Shown here: piece after piece, positions 1 to 7,100 of the stretch
Position numbering within the stretch: position 1 is the first letter of the stretch
Layout: each line of letters begins with the position of its first letter
DNA from: an archaeon
GTDB lineage: Archaea; Altiarchaeota; Altiarchaeia; IMC4; QMZM01
Reading direction: 5' to 3'
Assembly (NCBI GenBank): GCA_029933895.1
Contig: JAOZNG010000006.1
Coordinates: forward strand, 1-18,898
DNA length: 18,898 nt
Made by a program: the position numbers and the translations under genes
The notes under the pieces: model-generated
What the model saw: the letters and a program-made list of their open reading frames with translations, nothing else
Database searches by the model: none
What the model was told of the DNA's origin: nothing

Positions 1-677
1 TCCCGGAACCAGAGGGTGAGGAGATTCTTCAGGCGGTAGACTGACTCGTTGTAGATGTTGAACTTGCTTTTCCTGGTATCATGGCATGAGACAGGAACCT
101 CAATGATCAATCCCCCGCTCTTTTTCACATGATAGATCAATTCTATCACATAGGATGAACCATGATCAATCCTGGATAAATGTTTTATTATGTCACTTCT
201 TCTGTAACCTTTGGCTGCGATAGAGTAATCCTGGTAATCGAGGCCCATGAGTAACCTGACGAGATGGATGAAGACATTGCTGGCCAGCAGACGGGAGAAT
301 GACCTCTCCTGCTCTCCCATCCTCTTGGAGCCGACCACCATATTGTATTCATCAAGCAGTTCATAAGCCTCTGGAATAAAATCTAGGTCGATGGATAAAT
401 CCATGTCAACAGAAATAATCTTTTCAGACGATGCCTCCTCAACCATCTCCGTGAATGCTAACCCCACACCCCTATCTTTTATGTGAAAGAACCTCAGCCT
501 GTCACCTCTGAGTCTCTCGCCCACCTCCACGGTATCGTCGGTGGAGCCGTTACTGCAGATAATTATTTCGTAATCAATACCTAGGGAATCCATGAACTCC
601 CCTAGTTTTCTGGTGTTTTCCTCCAGGATACTTCCCTCATTGATTACTGGAATAACCAGGGTTAAATCTCTCGCCAT
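1..677 (-). CDS. Family 2 glycosyltransferase (3'-truncated by the window edge)
   Basis: Reading the minus strand from the ATG at 677 gives 225 codons with no stop, so the C-terminus lies outside the window. The N-terminus is a GT-A Rossmann start (LTLVIPVINEG, residues 5-15), followed by IIICSNGSTDDT (about 38-49) and a DxD-type metal/nucleotide-sugar site (VDMDLS, about 90-95). The order matches the dolichol-phosphate sugar transferase branch of GT2, so the product probably transfers a sugar from a nucleotide donor to a polyprenyl phosphate or a growing glycan at the cytoplasmic membrane face. The donor and acceptor cannot be read from sequence. No hydrophobic membrane segment is seen in the visible part. 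An upstream ATG at 688 is in another frame. It is divergent from psmA and separate from the two glycosyltransferases at 5137-6863. Confidence 0.85.
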   Translation of the reverse strand, partial: MARDLTLVIPVINEGSILEENTRKLGEFMDSLGIDYEIIICSNGSTDDTVEVGERLRGDRLRFFHIKDRGVGLAFTEMVEEASSEKIISVDMDLSIDLDFIPEAYELLDEYNMVVGSKRMGEQERSFSRLLASNVFIHLVRLLMGLDYQDYSIAAKGYRRSDIIKHLSRIDHGSSYVIELIYHVKKSGGLIIEVPVSCHDTRKSKFNIYNESVYRLKNLLTLWFR

Positions 678-729
678 CTTGGATTCATGGAACACTAAAA
701 AACCTCAATAGTTAATTACCTGCTCAGGG

Positions 730-738
730 TTAATATAA
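730..738 (-). promoter_or_regulatory. Candidate TATA box of the partial glycosyltransferase
   Basis: Read on the minus strand this is TTATATTAA, centred about 57 nt before the ATG at 677, which would leave a short 5' UTR of roughly 25-30 nt. The 678-852 gap is the divergent promoter region shared with psmA. On the plus side only a weak T-rich box (around 802-810) precedes psmA. Assigned by eye on AT content and spacing alone. Confidence 0.3.
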
Positions 739-852
739 CGCTGGTGTAGTCCATGCAGGGGGCTGTGGATGGAAAATACGGGGGTGGCTGAAAAACGGGT
801 GTTTTTTAATCACTGAATCCAATTCTTATCTACGTTAAGAGATTGATTTAAA

Positions 853-1569
853 ATGTATCCAACTGGATCAGCTGCATATGACAGGGCTATAACTGTTTTC
901 AGCCCAGACGGTAGACTATTTCAGGTGGAATATGCCAGAGAGGCGGTAAAGAGGGGAACAACGGCCTGCGGAGTAACCTACAGGGATGGTGTGCTCCTTG
1001 CCGTAGATAAAAACATAAGCTCGAAACTGATTGTCCCTTCATCCATCGAGAAAATATTCAAGGTTGACGAACATATCGGAATCGCTACCTCGGGCCTTGT
1101 TGCTGACGCAAGAAGACTGATTGATGAAGCAAGAATGAGGGCTCAGAGAAGCAGGGTAGCATACAATGAGTCAATTAATGTTGCCACATTAACACAGAAC
1201 ATATGTGATTTAAAACAACTCTATACACAATACGGGGGTGCGAGACCCTTTGGAACAGCACTGCTTATTGCAGGATTAAACGACAAGCCTTCTCTGTTTG
1301 AAACAGATCCCTCAGGGGCGTTCACAGAATACACTGCATCAGCGATTGGGATGGGAAAGACTGATGTGGAAAACCTCTTTGAGAAGGAATACAAGAAAAA
1401 CATGAGCAGGATGAAATCAATAGAGATGGTCCTGAAGGCTCTGAACTCTGTCTCGGAGAATAGGCTTAAGGCAGACTACGTGGAGATTGTAACAATCGAA
1501 TCCGAGTTAATGTATCAGCCGGTATCGAAGGAGGAGATTAGTGAATCCATAGACAGGGTTATCGATTAA
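853..1569 (+). CDS. psmA: 20S proteasome alpha subunit
   Basis: This is the structural alpha subunit of the archaeal 20S proteasome. Seven copies form each outer ring, and their N-termini gate substrate entry and dock the PAN/Cdc48 ATPases. The 238 residues match the usual family length. The alpha-type signature is intact at residues 9-28 (YDRAITVFSPDGRLFQVEYA) and is followed by the Ntn-hydrolase fold without an N-terminal catalytic Thr, as expected for an alpha and not a beta subunit. The ATG at 853 gives the canonical short N-terminal gate (MYPTGSAAYDR). It leads the SBDS-exosome superoperon, with a 37-nt gap to sdo1, the arrangement found across many Euryarchaeota that links protein and RNA turnover. 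The beta subunit is not in the window. Confidence 0.97.
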   Translation: MYPTGSAAYDRAITVFSPDGRLFQVEYAREAVKRGTTACGVTYRDGVLLAVDKNISSKLIVPSSIEKIFKVDEHIGIATSGLVADARRLIDEARMRAQRSRVAYNESINVATLTQNICDLKQLYTQYGGARPFGTALLIAGLNDKPSLFETDPSGAFTEYTASAIGMGKTDVENLFEKEYKKNMSRMKSIEMVLKALNSVSENRLKADYVEIVTIESELMYQPVSKEEISESIDRVID

Positions 1570-1606
1570 ACTGCCTTCTGCTGTCCACAGGTCTCTTTAT
1601 TTAAAA

Positions 1607-2305
1607 ATGGTAAGCTTGGAGGATGCTGTTATAGCCAGGCTGAAGACTCATGGAGAGGTCTTCGAGATTTTAGTCGACCCCAGGCTCTCGCTTGAGTTAA
1701 AAAGGGGCGAGGAGGTCGACTTCAGTGAACTGCTTGCCATAGACCAGATATTCAAGGACTCGAAGACGGGAGAGAGGGCCTCAGAGCAGTTGATTAACGA
1801 GATATTCGGGACCAATGATGTTATAGGGATAGCTGAGAAGATCATAAAGAGAGGTGATGTGCACCTGACCAGCGAGCAGAGAAGGGAGATCATGGAAGAA
1901 AAAAGGAGGAGAGTTGTATCCATAATAGCACGGAAATCAATCAATCCCCAGACCAGAGCCCCGCATCCACCCTCCAGAATCGATAAAGCAATGGAGGAAG
2001 CGAGAGTCAAAATCGACATGAACAAACCAGCCGAACAACAGGTGGATGGGGTGCTTAAGGCAATCAAACCAATTATACCCATAAGATTCGAAAGCATTGA
2101 CCTAGCCATCAAGATACCAGCCCAATACGCAACAAGCATTTACGGTGCATTAAAGGAATTCGGAGAGATGAAGAGAGAGGAATGGGATAAAGATGGTAAC
2201 CTGTTGTCATTAGTCAACATACCTGCAGGGCTGCAGGATAAATTCTACGGCAAAATAAACAGTTTAACCCACGGGGAGGGAGAAATCAAGATACTGAAAA
2301 GGTGA
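1607..2305 (+). CDS. sdo1: Ribosome maturation protein SDO1 (SBDS family)
   Basis: This is the archaeal homologue of the Shwachman-Bodian-Diamond syndrome protein, which in eukaryotes works with EFL1 to release eIF6 from the 60S subunit. In archaea a role in large-subunit maturation or quality control is inferred. The 232 residues fit the three-domain archaeal form: an N-terminal FYSH domain (about 1-90, with EVFEILVDPRLSLELKRGEE), a helical middle domain containing the conserved INPQTRAPHPPSRI stretch (about 112-125) and a ferredoxin-like C-terminal domain (about 160-232). It lies 37 nt after psmA, and its stop is 6 nt before the rrp4 start, with GGTGAT at the junction acting as the rrp4 ribosome-binding site. 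Co-transcription with exosome genes is the classical context of this family. Confidence 0.97.
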   Translation: MVSLEDAVIARLKTHGEVFEILVDPRLSLELKRGEEVDFSELLAIDQIFKDSKTGERASEQLINEIFGTNDVIGIAEKIIKRGDVHLTSEQRREIMEEKRRRVVSIIARKSINPQTRAPHPPSRIDKAMEEARVKIDMNKPAEQQVDGVLKAIKPIIPIRFESIDLAIKIPAQYATSIYGALKEFGEMKREEWDKDGNLLSLVNIPAGLQDKFYGKINSLTHGEGEIKILKR

Positions 2306-2311
2306 TGGGAT

Positions 2312-2974
2312 ATGTTCAAGGTTGAAGACAGAGAATTTGTTATACCCGGACAGCTGGTCGGGGAGAATGTATGCTGTACCGAAAATTGTCTCAATGAAGA
2401 CGACAAAGTCTACTCCACTATACAGGGCATGGTAAGGGTGAAAGGCAACAGTGGGAAGATAATACCATCATCTGGAGTATATACACCTAAGAGGGATGAT
2501 GTTGTTATAGGGCTGGTGGTTGAGGTGCTGGAGTGTGGCTGGCTGGTTGACATAAACTCGCCATACATGAGCGTTATGATGGGTGAGGAGGCAACAAGGA
2601 ATGTTATGGAGGAAGACCTCAGCCGATACTATGACATAGGAGACAAGATCAGTGTCAAGATTATTAGAGTGAACGAAGTCTACGACTTTGACCTGATAAA
2701 ACCAAGAAAACTTAATGAAGGGCTTATAATAAACGTCAACCCGAAAAGGATTCCGAGGGTTGTAGGTAAAAGGCGGTCTATGCTGGAGATACTGAGAAAG
2801 AAAACAGGATGCAATATAATGGTTGGACAAAACGGCAGGATATGGATTAAAAGCGATAGACCTGATGATGTGGGATTAGCTGTTAAAGCAATAAAAAAGA
2901 TAGAGAGAGAAGCCCAGACAAGTGGGTTGACAAACAGAATCGAAAATATGTTGGATAACAACTGGGGGAAATAA
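2312..2974 (+). CDS. rrp4: Exosome RNA-binding cap protein Rrp4
   Basis: This is a cap subunit of the archaeal RNA exosome. Three copies of Rrp4 and/or Csl4 sit on the Rrp41-Rrp42 hexamer and feed RNA into the pore, with Rrp4 favouring A-rich tails. The 220 residues show the family order: an N-terminal domain with FVIPGQLVGE (about 9-18), an S1 domain (about 62-130, with VVIGLVVEVLECGWLVDI), and a KH domain (about 150-210, with the MLEILRKKTGCNIMVGQNGR region). The KH loop reads VGQNG, the usual GxxG-type variant in this family. It lies between sdo1 (6-nt gap) and rrp41 (3-nt gap), in the standard exosome order. Confidence 0.96.
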   Translation: MFKVEDREFVIPGQLVGENVCCTENCLNEDDKVYSTIQGMVRVKGNSGKIIPSSGVYTPKRDDVVIGLVVEVLECGWLVDINSPYMSVMMGEEATRNVMEEDLSRYYDIGDKISVKIIRVNEVYDFDLIKPRKLNEGLIINVNPKRIPRVVGKRRSMLEILRKKTGCNIMVGQNGRIWIKSDRPDDVGLAVKAIKKIEREAQTSGLTNRIENMLDNNWGK

Positions 2975-2977
2975 AAA

Positions 2978-3706
2978 ATGGCGGAAAAAGAAATGAAATT
3001 GATTGTTGACGGTAAACGCCTTGATGGAAGAAAGTTTGATGAGTTAAGGGAGATAAAGATGGAGGTCAACGTGTTAGAGAGAACCATGGGCTCCGCCTAC
3101 GTGGAATGGGGGAACAACAAGGTTTTAGCCGGAGTACACGGTCCAAGGGAGTTTCACCCGAAATTCCTCAGGGACCCCAGGAAGGCCATCCTCACATGCA
3201 CGTACAATATGGCGGCCTTTTCCGTAGACGACAGGAAGAGGCCTGGTCCAGATAGGAGATCTGTGGAGATATCCAAGGTGATTTCAGATGCTCTATCGTC
3301 TGTAGCTGTTTTGGAGAAATACCCGAACACAGGTATTGATGTTTTCGTAGAGGTGTTGCAGGCTGATGCGGGCACCAGGTGCGTCAGCATTGTTGCTGCC
3401 TCTCTAGCACTGGCGAATTCAGGCGTGCCCATGAAGGATCTGGTGTCTGCCTGCGCCTCAGGCAAAATCGACGGAGAGATCGTGCTGGACCTGATGAAGG
3501 AAGAAGATAACTACGGCGAATGTGACCTGCCTGTAGCAATATCTCCTAGGAGAGGTGATATATTGCTTCTCCAGATGGACGGGAATCTCACAAGGGAGGA
3601 ATATACTAAAGCATATAACCTGGCTGTTGAGGGGGCAAAGAAGGTCTACGGGATGCAGAAAAAAACACTCCTGGATAGCATGGTAAATCTCGAGGAAGGT
3701 GAATAG
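2978..3706 (+). CDS. rrp41: Exosome catalytic subunit Rrp41 (RNase PH-like)
   Basis: This is the phosphorolytic active subunit of the archaeal exosome. It degrades RNA 3' to 5' using inorganic phosphate and can add A-rich tails in reverse. The 242 residues match the family. Visible active-site features are RLDGRK (14-19), the RNA/phosphate-binding arginines in PDRR (91-94) and AGTR (R134), and the acidic catalytic segment [14 protein letters not shown], with D183 at the position of the catalytic Asp of characterised archaeal Rrp41. It is therefore predicted to be active, unlike the neighbouring Rrp42. It lies 3 nt after rrp4 and 2 nt before rrp42, so translation is probably coupled. Confidence 0.97.
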   Translation: MAEKEMKLIVDGKRLDGRKFDELREIKMEVNVLERTMGSAYVEWGNNKVLAGVHGPREFHPKFLRDPRKAILTCTYNMAAFSVDDRKRPGPDRRSVEISKVISDALSSVAVLEKYPNTGIDVFVEVLQADAGTRCVSIVAASLALANSGVPMKDLVSACASGKIDGEIVLDLMKEEDNYGECDLPVAISPRRGDILLLQMDGNLTREEYTKAYNLAVEGAKKVYGMQKKTLLDSMVNLEEGE

Positions 3707-3708
3707 AA

Positions 3709-4485
3709 ATGAATATTGAGGAGTACTTGAGGAGGGATTACGTGGCCACTCTTCTGAAGGAGGGTAGGAGGATAGATAACAGAAAACTTGATGAATTCAG
3801 GGAGATAAAAATAGAGAAAGGTTACTCCAGCGAGAAGGCACCTGGCTCAGCCTTCATCTATTTAGGTAATACCAAGGTCTTGGTTGGAATAAGCATGGAC
3901 GTAGGAGAGCCCTACCCGGACAGGCCGGAGTCTGGAGTGATGACCACAAACGTGGAGCTGAGACCCATAGCCTCTCCATTATTTGAATCAGGCCCTCCAA
4001 GGGAGAAAGCCATAGAGATAGCGAGGGTAGTGGACAGAGGAATCAGGGAATCAGGAGCTATTGACTTAGAGAAGTTGTATATAGAGGAGGACAGGGTATG
4101 GATTGCGTTCATCGACATACATGTTCTGGACGACGGAGGCAATATCCTGGATGCTGCAGGGATAGCTGCCATTGCAGCCCTGTTAGACACCAGGATACCC
4201 AGATACGAGGATGGTGTGGTGGTAAGAGGTGAATGGACGGGTAAACTGCCCGTCACCTGCACACCAGTTCCTGTAACCCATGCCAAAATAGGGGATAAGC
4301 TTGTTGTTGACCCCAACCTCGAGGAGGAGTATGCAAGAGAAACCCAGCTCACAGTGACCACCACAGACACTATCAATGCCATGCAAAAATCAGGCATCGG
4401 TGCGTTCAGTAGCGAGGATGTGGATAGTGCAATCGACACATCTTTCAAGAAAGCACAGGAGATTAGAGAGATTGTTGAGGGATGA
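3709..4485 (+). CDS. rrp42: Exosome structural ring subunit Rrp42
   Basis: This is the non-catalytic RNase PH-fold partner that alternates with Rrp41 in the hexameric ring and contributes RNA-binding residues at each interface. The 258 residues match the family. Diagnostic stretches are LLKEGRRIDNRKLDEFREI (15-33), GSAFIYLGNTKVLVGI and the C-terminal helix with GIGAFSSEDVDSAI. A GGTGA ribosome-binding site at the end of rrp41 precedes the ATG. A T-rich stretch (4485-4491) follows the gene and may end or weaken the operon before the SecB-like gene. The L37ae ribosomal protein gene that often follows rrp42 in euryarchaeal genomes is not here. Confidence 0.97.
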   Translation: MNIEEYLRRDYVATLLKEGRRIDNRKLDEFREIKIEKGYSSEKAPGSAFIYLGNTKVLVGISMDVGEPYPDRPESGVMTTNVELRPIASPLFESGPPREKAIEIARVVDRGIRESGAIDLEKLYIEEDRVWIAFIDIHVLDDGGNILDAAGIAAIAALLDTRIPRYEDGVVVRGEWTGKLPVTCTPVPVTHAKIGDKLVVDPNLEEEYARETQLTVTTTDTINAMQKSGIGAFSSEDVDSAIDTSFKKAQEIREIVEG

Positions 4486-4532
4486 TTTTTTATTCACTCA
4501 ACGTCTATGTTTAATATCAAAGAGGTGTGAAA

Positions 4533-4949
4533 ATGGGCGTAGTCAATGTTAGGTTAACAAATATTAACGGGAATAGAAACGACAATGTGGAAGTCAAGGA
4601 AAACATAGAGGTTAAGTCGAACTTCAAAATAAAAGATATAAAAAAAGACGGCAAGGATTTGCTTGTCGTGAACTTCTCCTTCGACGTGGCCTATAAGCCA
4701 AATGTGGGAGACATCGAATTAGAGGGCAGGCTCTGGTATCGATCCAATGAACTGGATAAGATAGCTGAGGAAAAAGATGACGGTTTTGTCCTGCAGCCTG
4801 ACACAATAAAGGAGGTGTCTACGGCAATCCTCAGGGAATCAATGCTGGAATCCTCCTTTATTGCTAGGAAACTAAAGCTTCCAGTACCCATTAGATTGCC
4901 TGAAATAACAGCCCGGTTCCAGAGCACTGAATTCAAGAAGGCCTCCTGA
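4533..4949 (+). CDS. SecB-like chaperone-fold protein
   Basis: The protein has 138 residues and alternating beta-strand sequence, including LLVVNFSFDVAYKPNVGDIE, which resembles the core strand of SecB (sequence in, Y-x-P, then a G-x-L-W-Y strand). It is followed by a helical end with TAILRESMLESSFIARKLKL and a Pro-rich LPVPIRLPEI tail. Archaeal SecB-like proteins are known as small standalone proteins, with a Methanocaldococcus homologue described as chaperone-like. A role in keeping clients unfolded is inference. The start is set at the ATG at 4533 because GAGGTG (4522-4527) lies 5 nt before it. A GTG at 4527 would start inside that ribosome-binding site. The 47-nt gap after rrp42 holds a weak TATA-like TTTAATAT. 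The stop is followed by one base and then the zinc-finger gene. Confidence 0.65.
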   Translation: MGVVNVRLTNINGNRNDNVEVKENIEVKSNFKIKDIKKDGKDLLVVNFSFDVAYKPNVGDIELEGRLWYRSNELDKIAEEKDDGFVLQPDTIKEVSTAILRESMLESSFIARKLKLPVPIRLPEITARFQSTEFKKAS

Positions 4950-4950
4950 A

Positions 4951-5103
4951 ATGAGACAGGGACTCTGTGACATCTGCGGGAAAGCTGCTATATTACAGAC
5001 CTGCCCCCTGTGTGGCAGAAGGGTCTGCAGTGAGCACTTCAATGGAGAGAAAGGCGTTTGCATCCAGTGCCTCAGAGGTAGGGACTATGAGATAAAGAAG
5101 TAA
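4951..5103 (+). CDS. Small HIT-type zinc-finger protein (50 aa)
   Basis: A 50-residue protein starts one base after the SecB-like gene stop, so translation is almost certainly coupled. Seven Cys and one His are arranged as two interleaved sites: CDICGK (6-11), CPLCGRRVC (18-26), H29, and CIQC (37-40). This spacing is that of the zf-HIT family, used in eukaryotes for snoRNP and chromatin complex assembly and found in archaea as minimal one-domain proteins of unknown role. The highly charged C-terminus (GRDYEIKK) is short. Position behind the exosome operon is consistent with a role in RNP or RNA metabolism, but that is inference. The start is the only ATG available in frame. Confidence 0.8.
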   Translation: MRQGLCDICGKAAILQTCPLCGRRVCSEHFNGEKGVCIQCLRGRDYEIKK

Positions 5104-5105
5104 AG

Positions 5106-5113
5106 CTTATAAT
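5106..5113 (+). promoter_or_regulatory. Candidate TATA box for a leaderless GT4 transcript
   Basis: CTTATAAT is centred about 27 nt upstream of the ATG at 5137. That is the normal archaeal TATA-to-start distance, so transcription would begin at or within a base or two of the ATG and the mRNA would be leaderless. No Shine-Dalgarno sequence precedes the ATG, which agrees. The box begins just after the stop codon of the zinc-finger gene. Confidence 0.5.
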
Positions 5114-5136
5114 CTACCTCCGCCAATAGTTTAGTG

Positions 5137-6132
5137 ATGAAGATTTGCCTATATCTTGAGCTGGAAGAAAAGTTGAAGGTGAGCGGTATAGGGAGTGCCA
5201 TAAGAAACCAGCGGAGGTCTCTGGAGTTAAACAAGATTGAGTACACCAATGATCTAAAAGACGACTTCGACATTCTACACCTTAACATCTTAGGCCTGAA
5301 ATCCCTCTATCTTGCCAGGAAGATGAGAAAGGAAGGTAAGAAGGTTATCATACATGCCCACACTACTGCAGACGACTTCAGAAACAGCTTCCGCTTCAGC
5401 AACACCATAGCACCATACCTGGGCAGATGCCTGACATTCTACTATAACCAAGCAGACCTGGTTCTATGCCCCTCAGAATATACGAAAAGGGTTCTTGAGA
5501 GACACGGTGTCAGAAGCCCTATTAAAGCGATAAGCAACGGGGTGGATACAGATAAATTCATCTTCTCTGAAGAGAAAAGAGAAAGATTCCGGGAGGAACA
5601 TGATTTGGAGGATGTAACTCCCTTATGCGTTGGACACATGTTCCTTAGGAAGGGAGTGGAGACCTTTATGAAGGCAGCCGGCAGCCATAAGCAGAGGTTT
5701 ATTTGGGTTGGGAGGCGATATAGGAAACTTGAGAGCAGAAGAATACAGGAGCTTATTAGAAACAAACCAGATAACCTGTTGTTGATTGATTACGTAGAGG
5801 ATATAGTGGAGGCCTATTGCGGCACGGATTTGTTCTTTTTCCCCAGCAATTGCGAGAACCAGGGTATCGTTTTGCTGGAGGCTGCTGCTTGCAGGAGACC
5901 TATACTCTGCAGGAATCTCCCGGCATACGAAGATTTCATGGTTGAGGATGTGAACTGCCTGAAAGCTGGAAGCGACATGGAGATGATGGAGAAACTGGAT
6001 GTTTTATTGGATGACGGGAAACTGCGAGATAAGCTTTCCCGAAATGCCCTGGAGATGTCAGAAAAACACTCACTCAGGAATGTGGGAGCCGAGCTGAAGA
6101 GAGTCTATGAAACAGTCCTGGAGGATGGATGA
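5137..6132 (+). CDS. Family 4 glycosyltransferase (GT-B fold)
   Basis: This is a retaining GT-B glycosyltransferase of about 331 residues. The N-terminal acceptor domain includes DILHLNILGL and VIIHAHTTADDFRNSF. The linker holds a conserved ADLVLCPSEYTK segment and the ISNGVDTDKF motif. The C-terminal donor domain has VGHMFLRKGVETF and the EX7E signature in CENQGIVLLEAA, with both Glu present. Related archaeal enzymes make glycolipids or S-layer/N-linked glycans; the substrate is not readable. The start is taken as the ATG at 5137, because the in-frame GTG at 5134 would fall before the predicted leaderless start. The stop overlaps the next gene start in an ATGA junction, making a two-gene glycosylation operon. 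Confidence 0.88.
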   Translation: MKICLYLELEEKLKVSGIGSAIRNQRRSLELNKIEYTNDLKDDFDILHLNILGLKSLYLARKMRKEGKKVIIHAHTTADDFRNSFRFSNTIAPYLGRCLTFYYNQADLVLCPSEYTKRVLERHGVRSPIKAISNGVDTDKFIFSEEKRERFREEHDLEDVTPLCVGHMFLRKGVETFMKAAGSHKQRFIWVGRRYRKLESRRIQELIRNKPDNLLLIDYVEDIVEAYCGTDLFFFPSNCENQGIVLLEAAACRRPILCRNLPAYEDFMVEDVNCLKAGSDMEMMEKLDVLLDDGKLRDKLSRNALEMSEKHSLRNVGAELKRVYETVLEDG

Positions 6133-6863
6133 AAATGCCCCCAGCAGAGAAGATAACCATTGTTGTTCCAACATATAATGAGGCAGCGAATATCAGAGAA
6201 CTCCTTAGGGAGATAGGGAAGGTTTCAGAGAACATAGGGGAACGTGAACTAAATGTCCTTGTGGTAGACGACAACTCCCCTGACAGAACAGCAGATCTTG
6301 TTAAGGAGTTGGATATGATAAACGTCTATCTCCTGGAGAGGAAACGAAAGGAGGGTCTTGGGAGAGCATATATTGACGGTTTCGGTTATGCCATCAGGGA
6401 ACTAGGCTCTGATGTTGTTTTTGAGATGGACGCCGACTTCTCACATGATCCAGGGGATCTGCCAAGATTTCTGGCTGAGATACGTAATGGATTCGATTTA
6501 GTATCAGGCTCCAGGCATATTGTGGGAGGCTCTATACCTGGGTGGAGCTTTCACAGGAGACTGATCTCTTACGTGGGTAACCTTCTCGCTAAAGAGATTC
6601 TGGGGATGCAGGTTAGTGACTGTACTTCAGGTTACAGGGCTATTAAAACATCACTCCTGGGAGAGATAAACCTTGAGGAGATAAACGTCAAAGGCTATGC
6701 TTTCCAGATGTCTCTTCTGCATTCAGCTATAGCTCATGGAGCTAGAATCAAGGAGATTCCAATAGTTTTCCACAGGAGGAGGGGTGGTGAATCAAAGCTT
6801 GGCTTAGGGGATATCGCAGAGTTTCTGGCGGAGCTGGTAAGGATAAGGTTTGAGTTGAAATAA
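6129..6863 (+). CDS. Dolichol-phosphate mannosyltransferase-like GT2
   Basis: This is a GT-A glycosyltransferase of about 244 residues, closely patterned on polyprenol-phosphate mannose/glucose synthases, which charge a membrane lipid carrier from a GDP- or UDP-sugar. Motifs in order are ITIVVPTYNEAANI (9-22), LVVDDNSPDRT (about 44-54), the DxD site EMDADFSHDP (about 98-107), SDCTSGYRAIK (about 162-172) and a C-terminal basic patch (VFHRRRGGESKLG). No transmembrane helices follow the catalytic domain, so it is the soluble or peripheral type. It starts inside the stop of the GT4 gene (ATGA overlap at 6129-6132); a second in-frame ATG lies two codons later. With the GT4 it probably serves glycan or glycolipid assembly. 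Confidence 0.9.
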   Translation: MKMPPAEKITIVVPTYNEAANIRELLREIGKVSENIGERELNVLVVDDNSPDRTADLVKELDMINVYLLERKRKEGLGRAYIDGFGYAIRELGSDVVFEMDADFSHDPGDLPRFLAEIRNGFDLVSGSRHIVGGSIPGWSFHRRLISYVGNLLAKEILGMQVSDCTSGYRAIKTSLLGEINLEEINVKGYAFQMSLLHSAIAHGARIKEIPIVFHRRRGGESKLGLGDIAEFLAELVRIRFELK

Positions 6864-6981
6864 TCTGTTCAGGGATGTATATGCCATGAATAGATAAATA
6901 GAGCCGTCAATCATGAAGGGATTACAAAAAGGAAGTCAGTTGGATGATATATGTCATTCATCGCCCGGGAAGGGAAAACCT

Positions 6982-7003
6982 TATTTAGGAAGCCTCCTAA
7001 ATA
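6982..7003 (+). terminator. Perfect hairpin followed by T-rich tract, terminator-like
   Basis: TATTTAGGA (6982-6990) and TCCTAAATA (6995-7003) pair perfectly over 9 bp around an AGCC loop. The downstream stretch to 7018 is T-rich (TTTATTGTGTTTTTA). It lies about 120 nt after the glycosyltransferase operon stop and about 100 nt before the CheC-like gene. It could be the operon terminator, or equally a palindromic operator for the downstream gene, since intrinsic hairpins are not the main termination signal in archaea. Confidence 0.35.
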
Positions 7004-7081
7004 TTTATTGTGTTTTTATCGTGGTCGTTCATTTAGATAACCTCCATAAAAACTTTACGCTTTCAGTCCACCACTCCCGGG

Positions 7082-7095
7082 AATATATTATAAAA
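7082..7095 (+). promoter_or_regulatory. AT-rich TATA-like box of the CheC-like gene
   Basis: AATATATTATAAAA ends 5 nt before the ATG at 7101. That is too close for a leaderless start at that ATG. Either the transcript starts around 7112 and translation uses the TTG at 7134, or another promoter upstream is used. The box is strong in base composition, but its spacing leaves the gene start uncertain. Confidence 0.35.
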
Positions 7096-7100
7096 CAGAT

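Larger units (their letters stand above)
6864..7100 (+). other. Intergenic region between the glycosyltransferase pair and the CheC-like gene
   Basis: This is 237 bp with no supported gene. It contains a 9-bp perfect hairpin (6982-7003) followed by T-rich sequence, two CCCGGGA palindromic cores (6964-6970 and about 7076-7082), and an AT-rich promoter-like box next to the CheC-like start. A 66-codon open frame crosses it but has no coding character. Confidence 0.6.

Noticed and set aside
1648..2139. 163-codon minus-strand open frame opposite SBDS
   Set aside because: It is the antisense frame of a clearly conserved gene; its Ser/Leu-rich composition is typical of shadow frames.
3912..4448. 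178-codon minus-strand open frame opposite rrp42
   Set aside because: Antisense shadow of an unambiguous exosome gene, low-complexity Ser/Thr-rich translation, no start signals.
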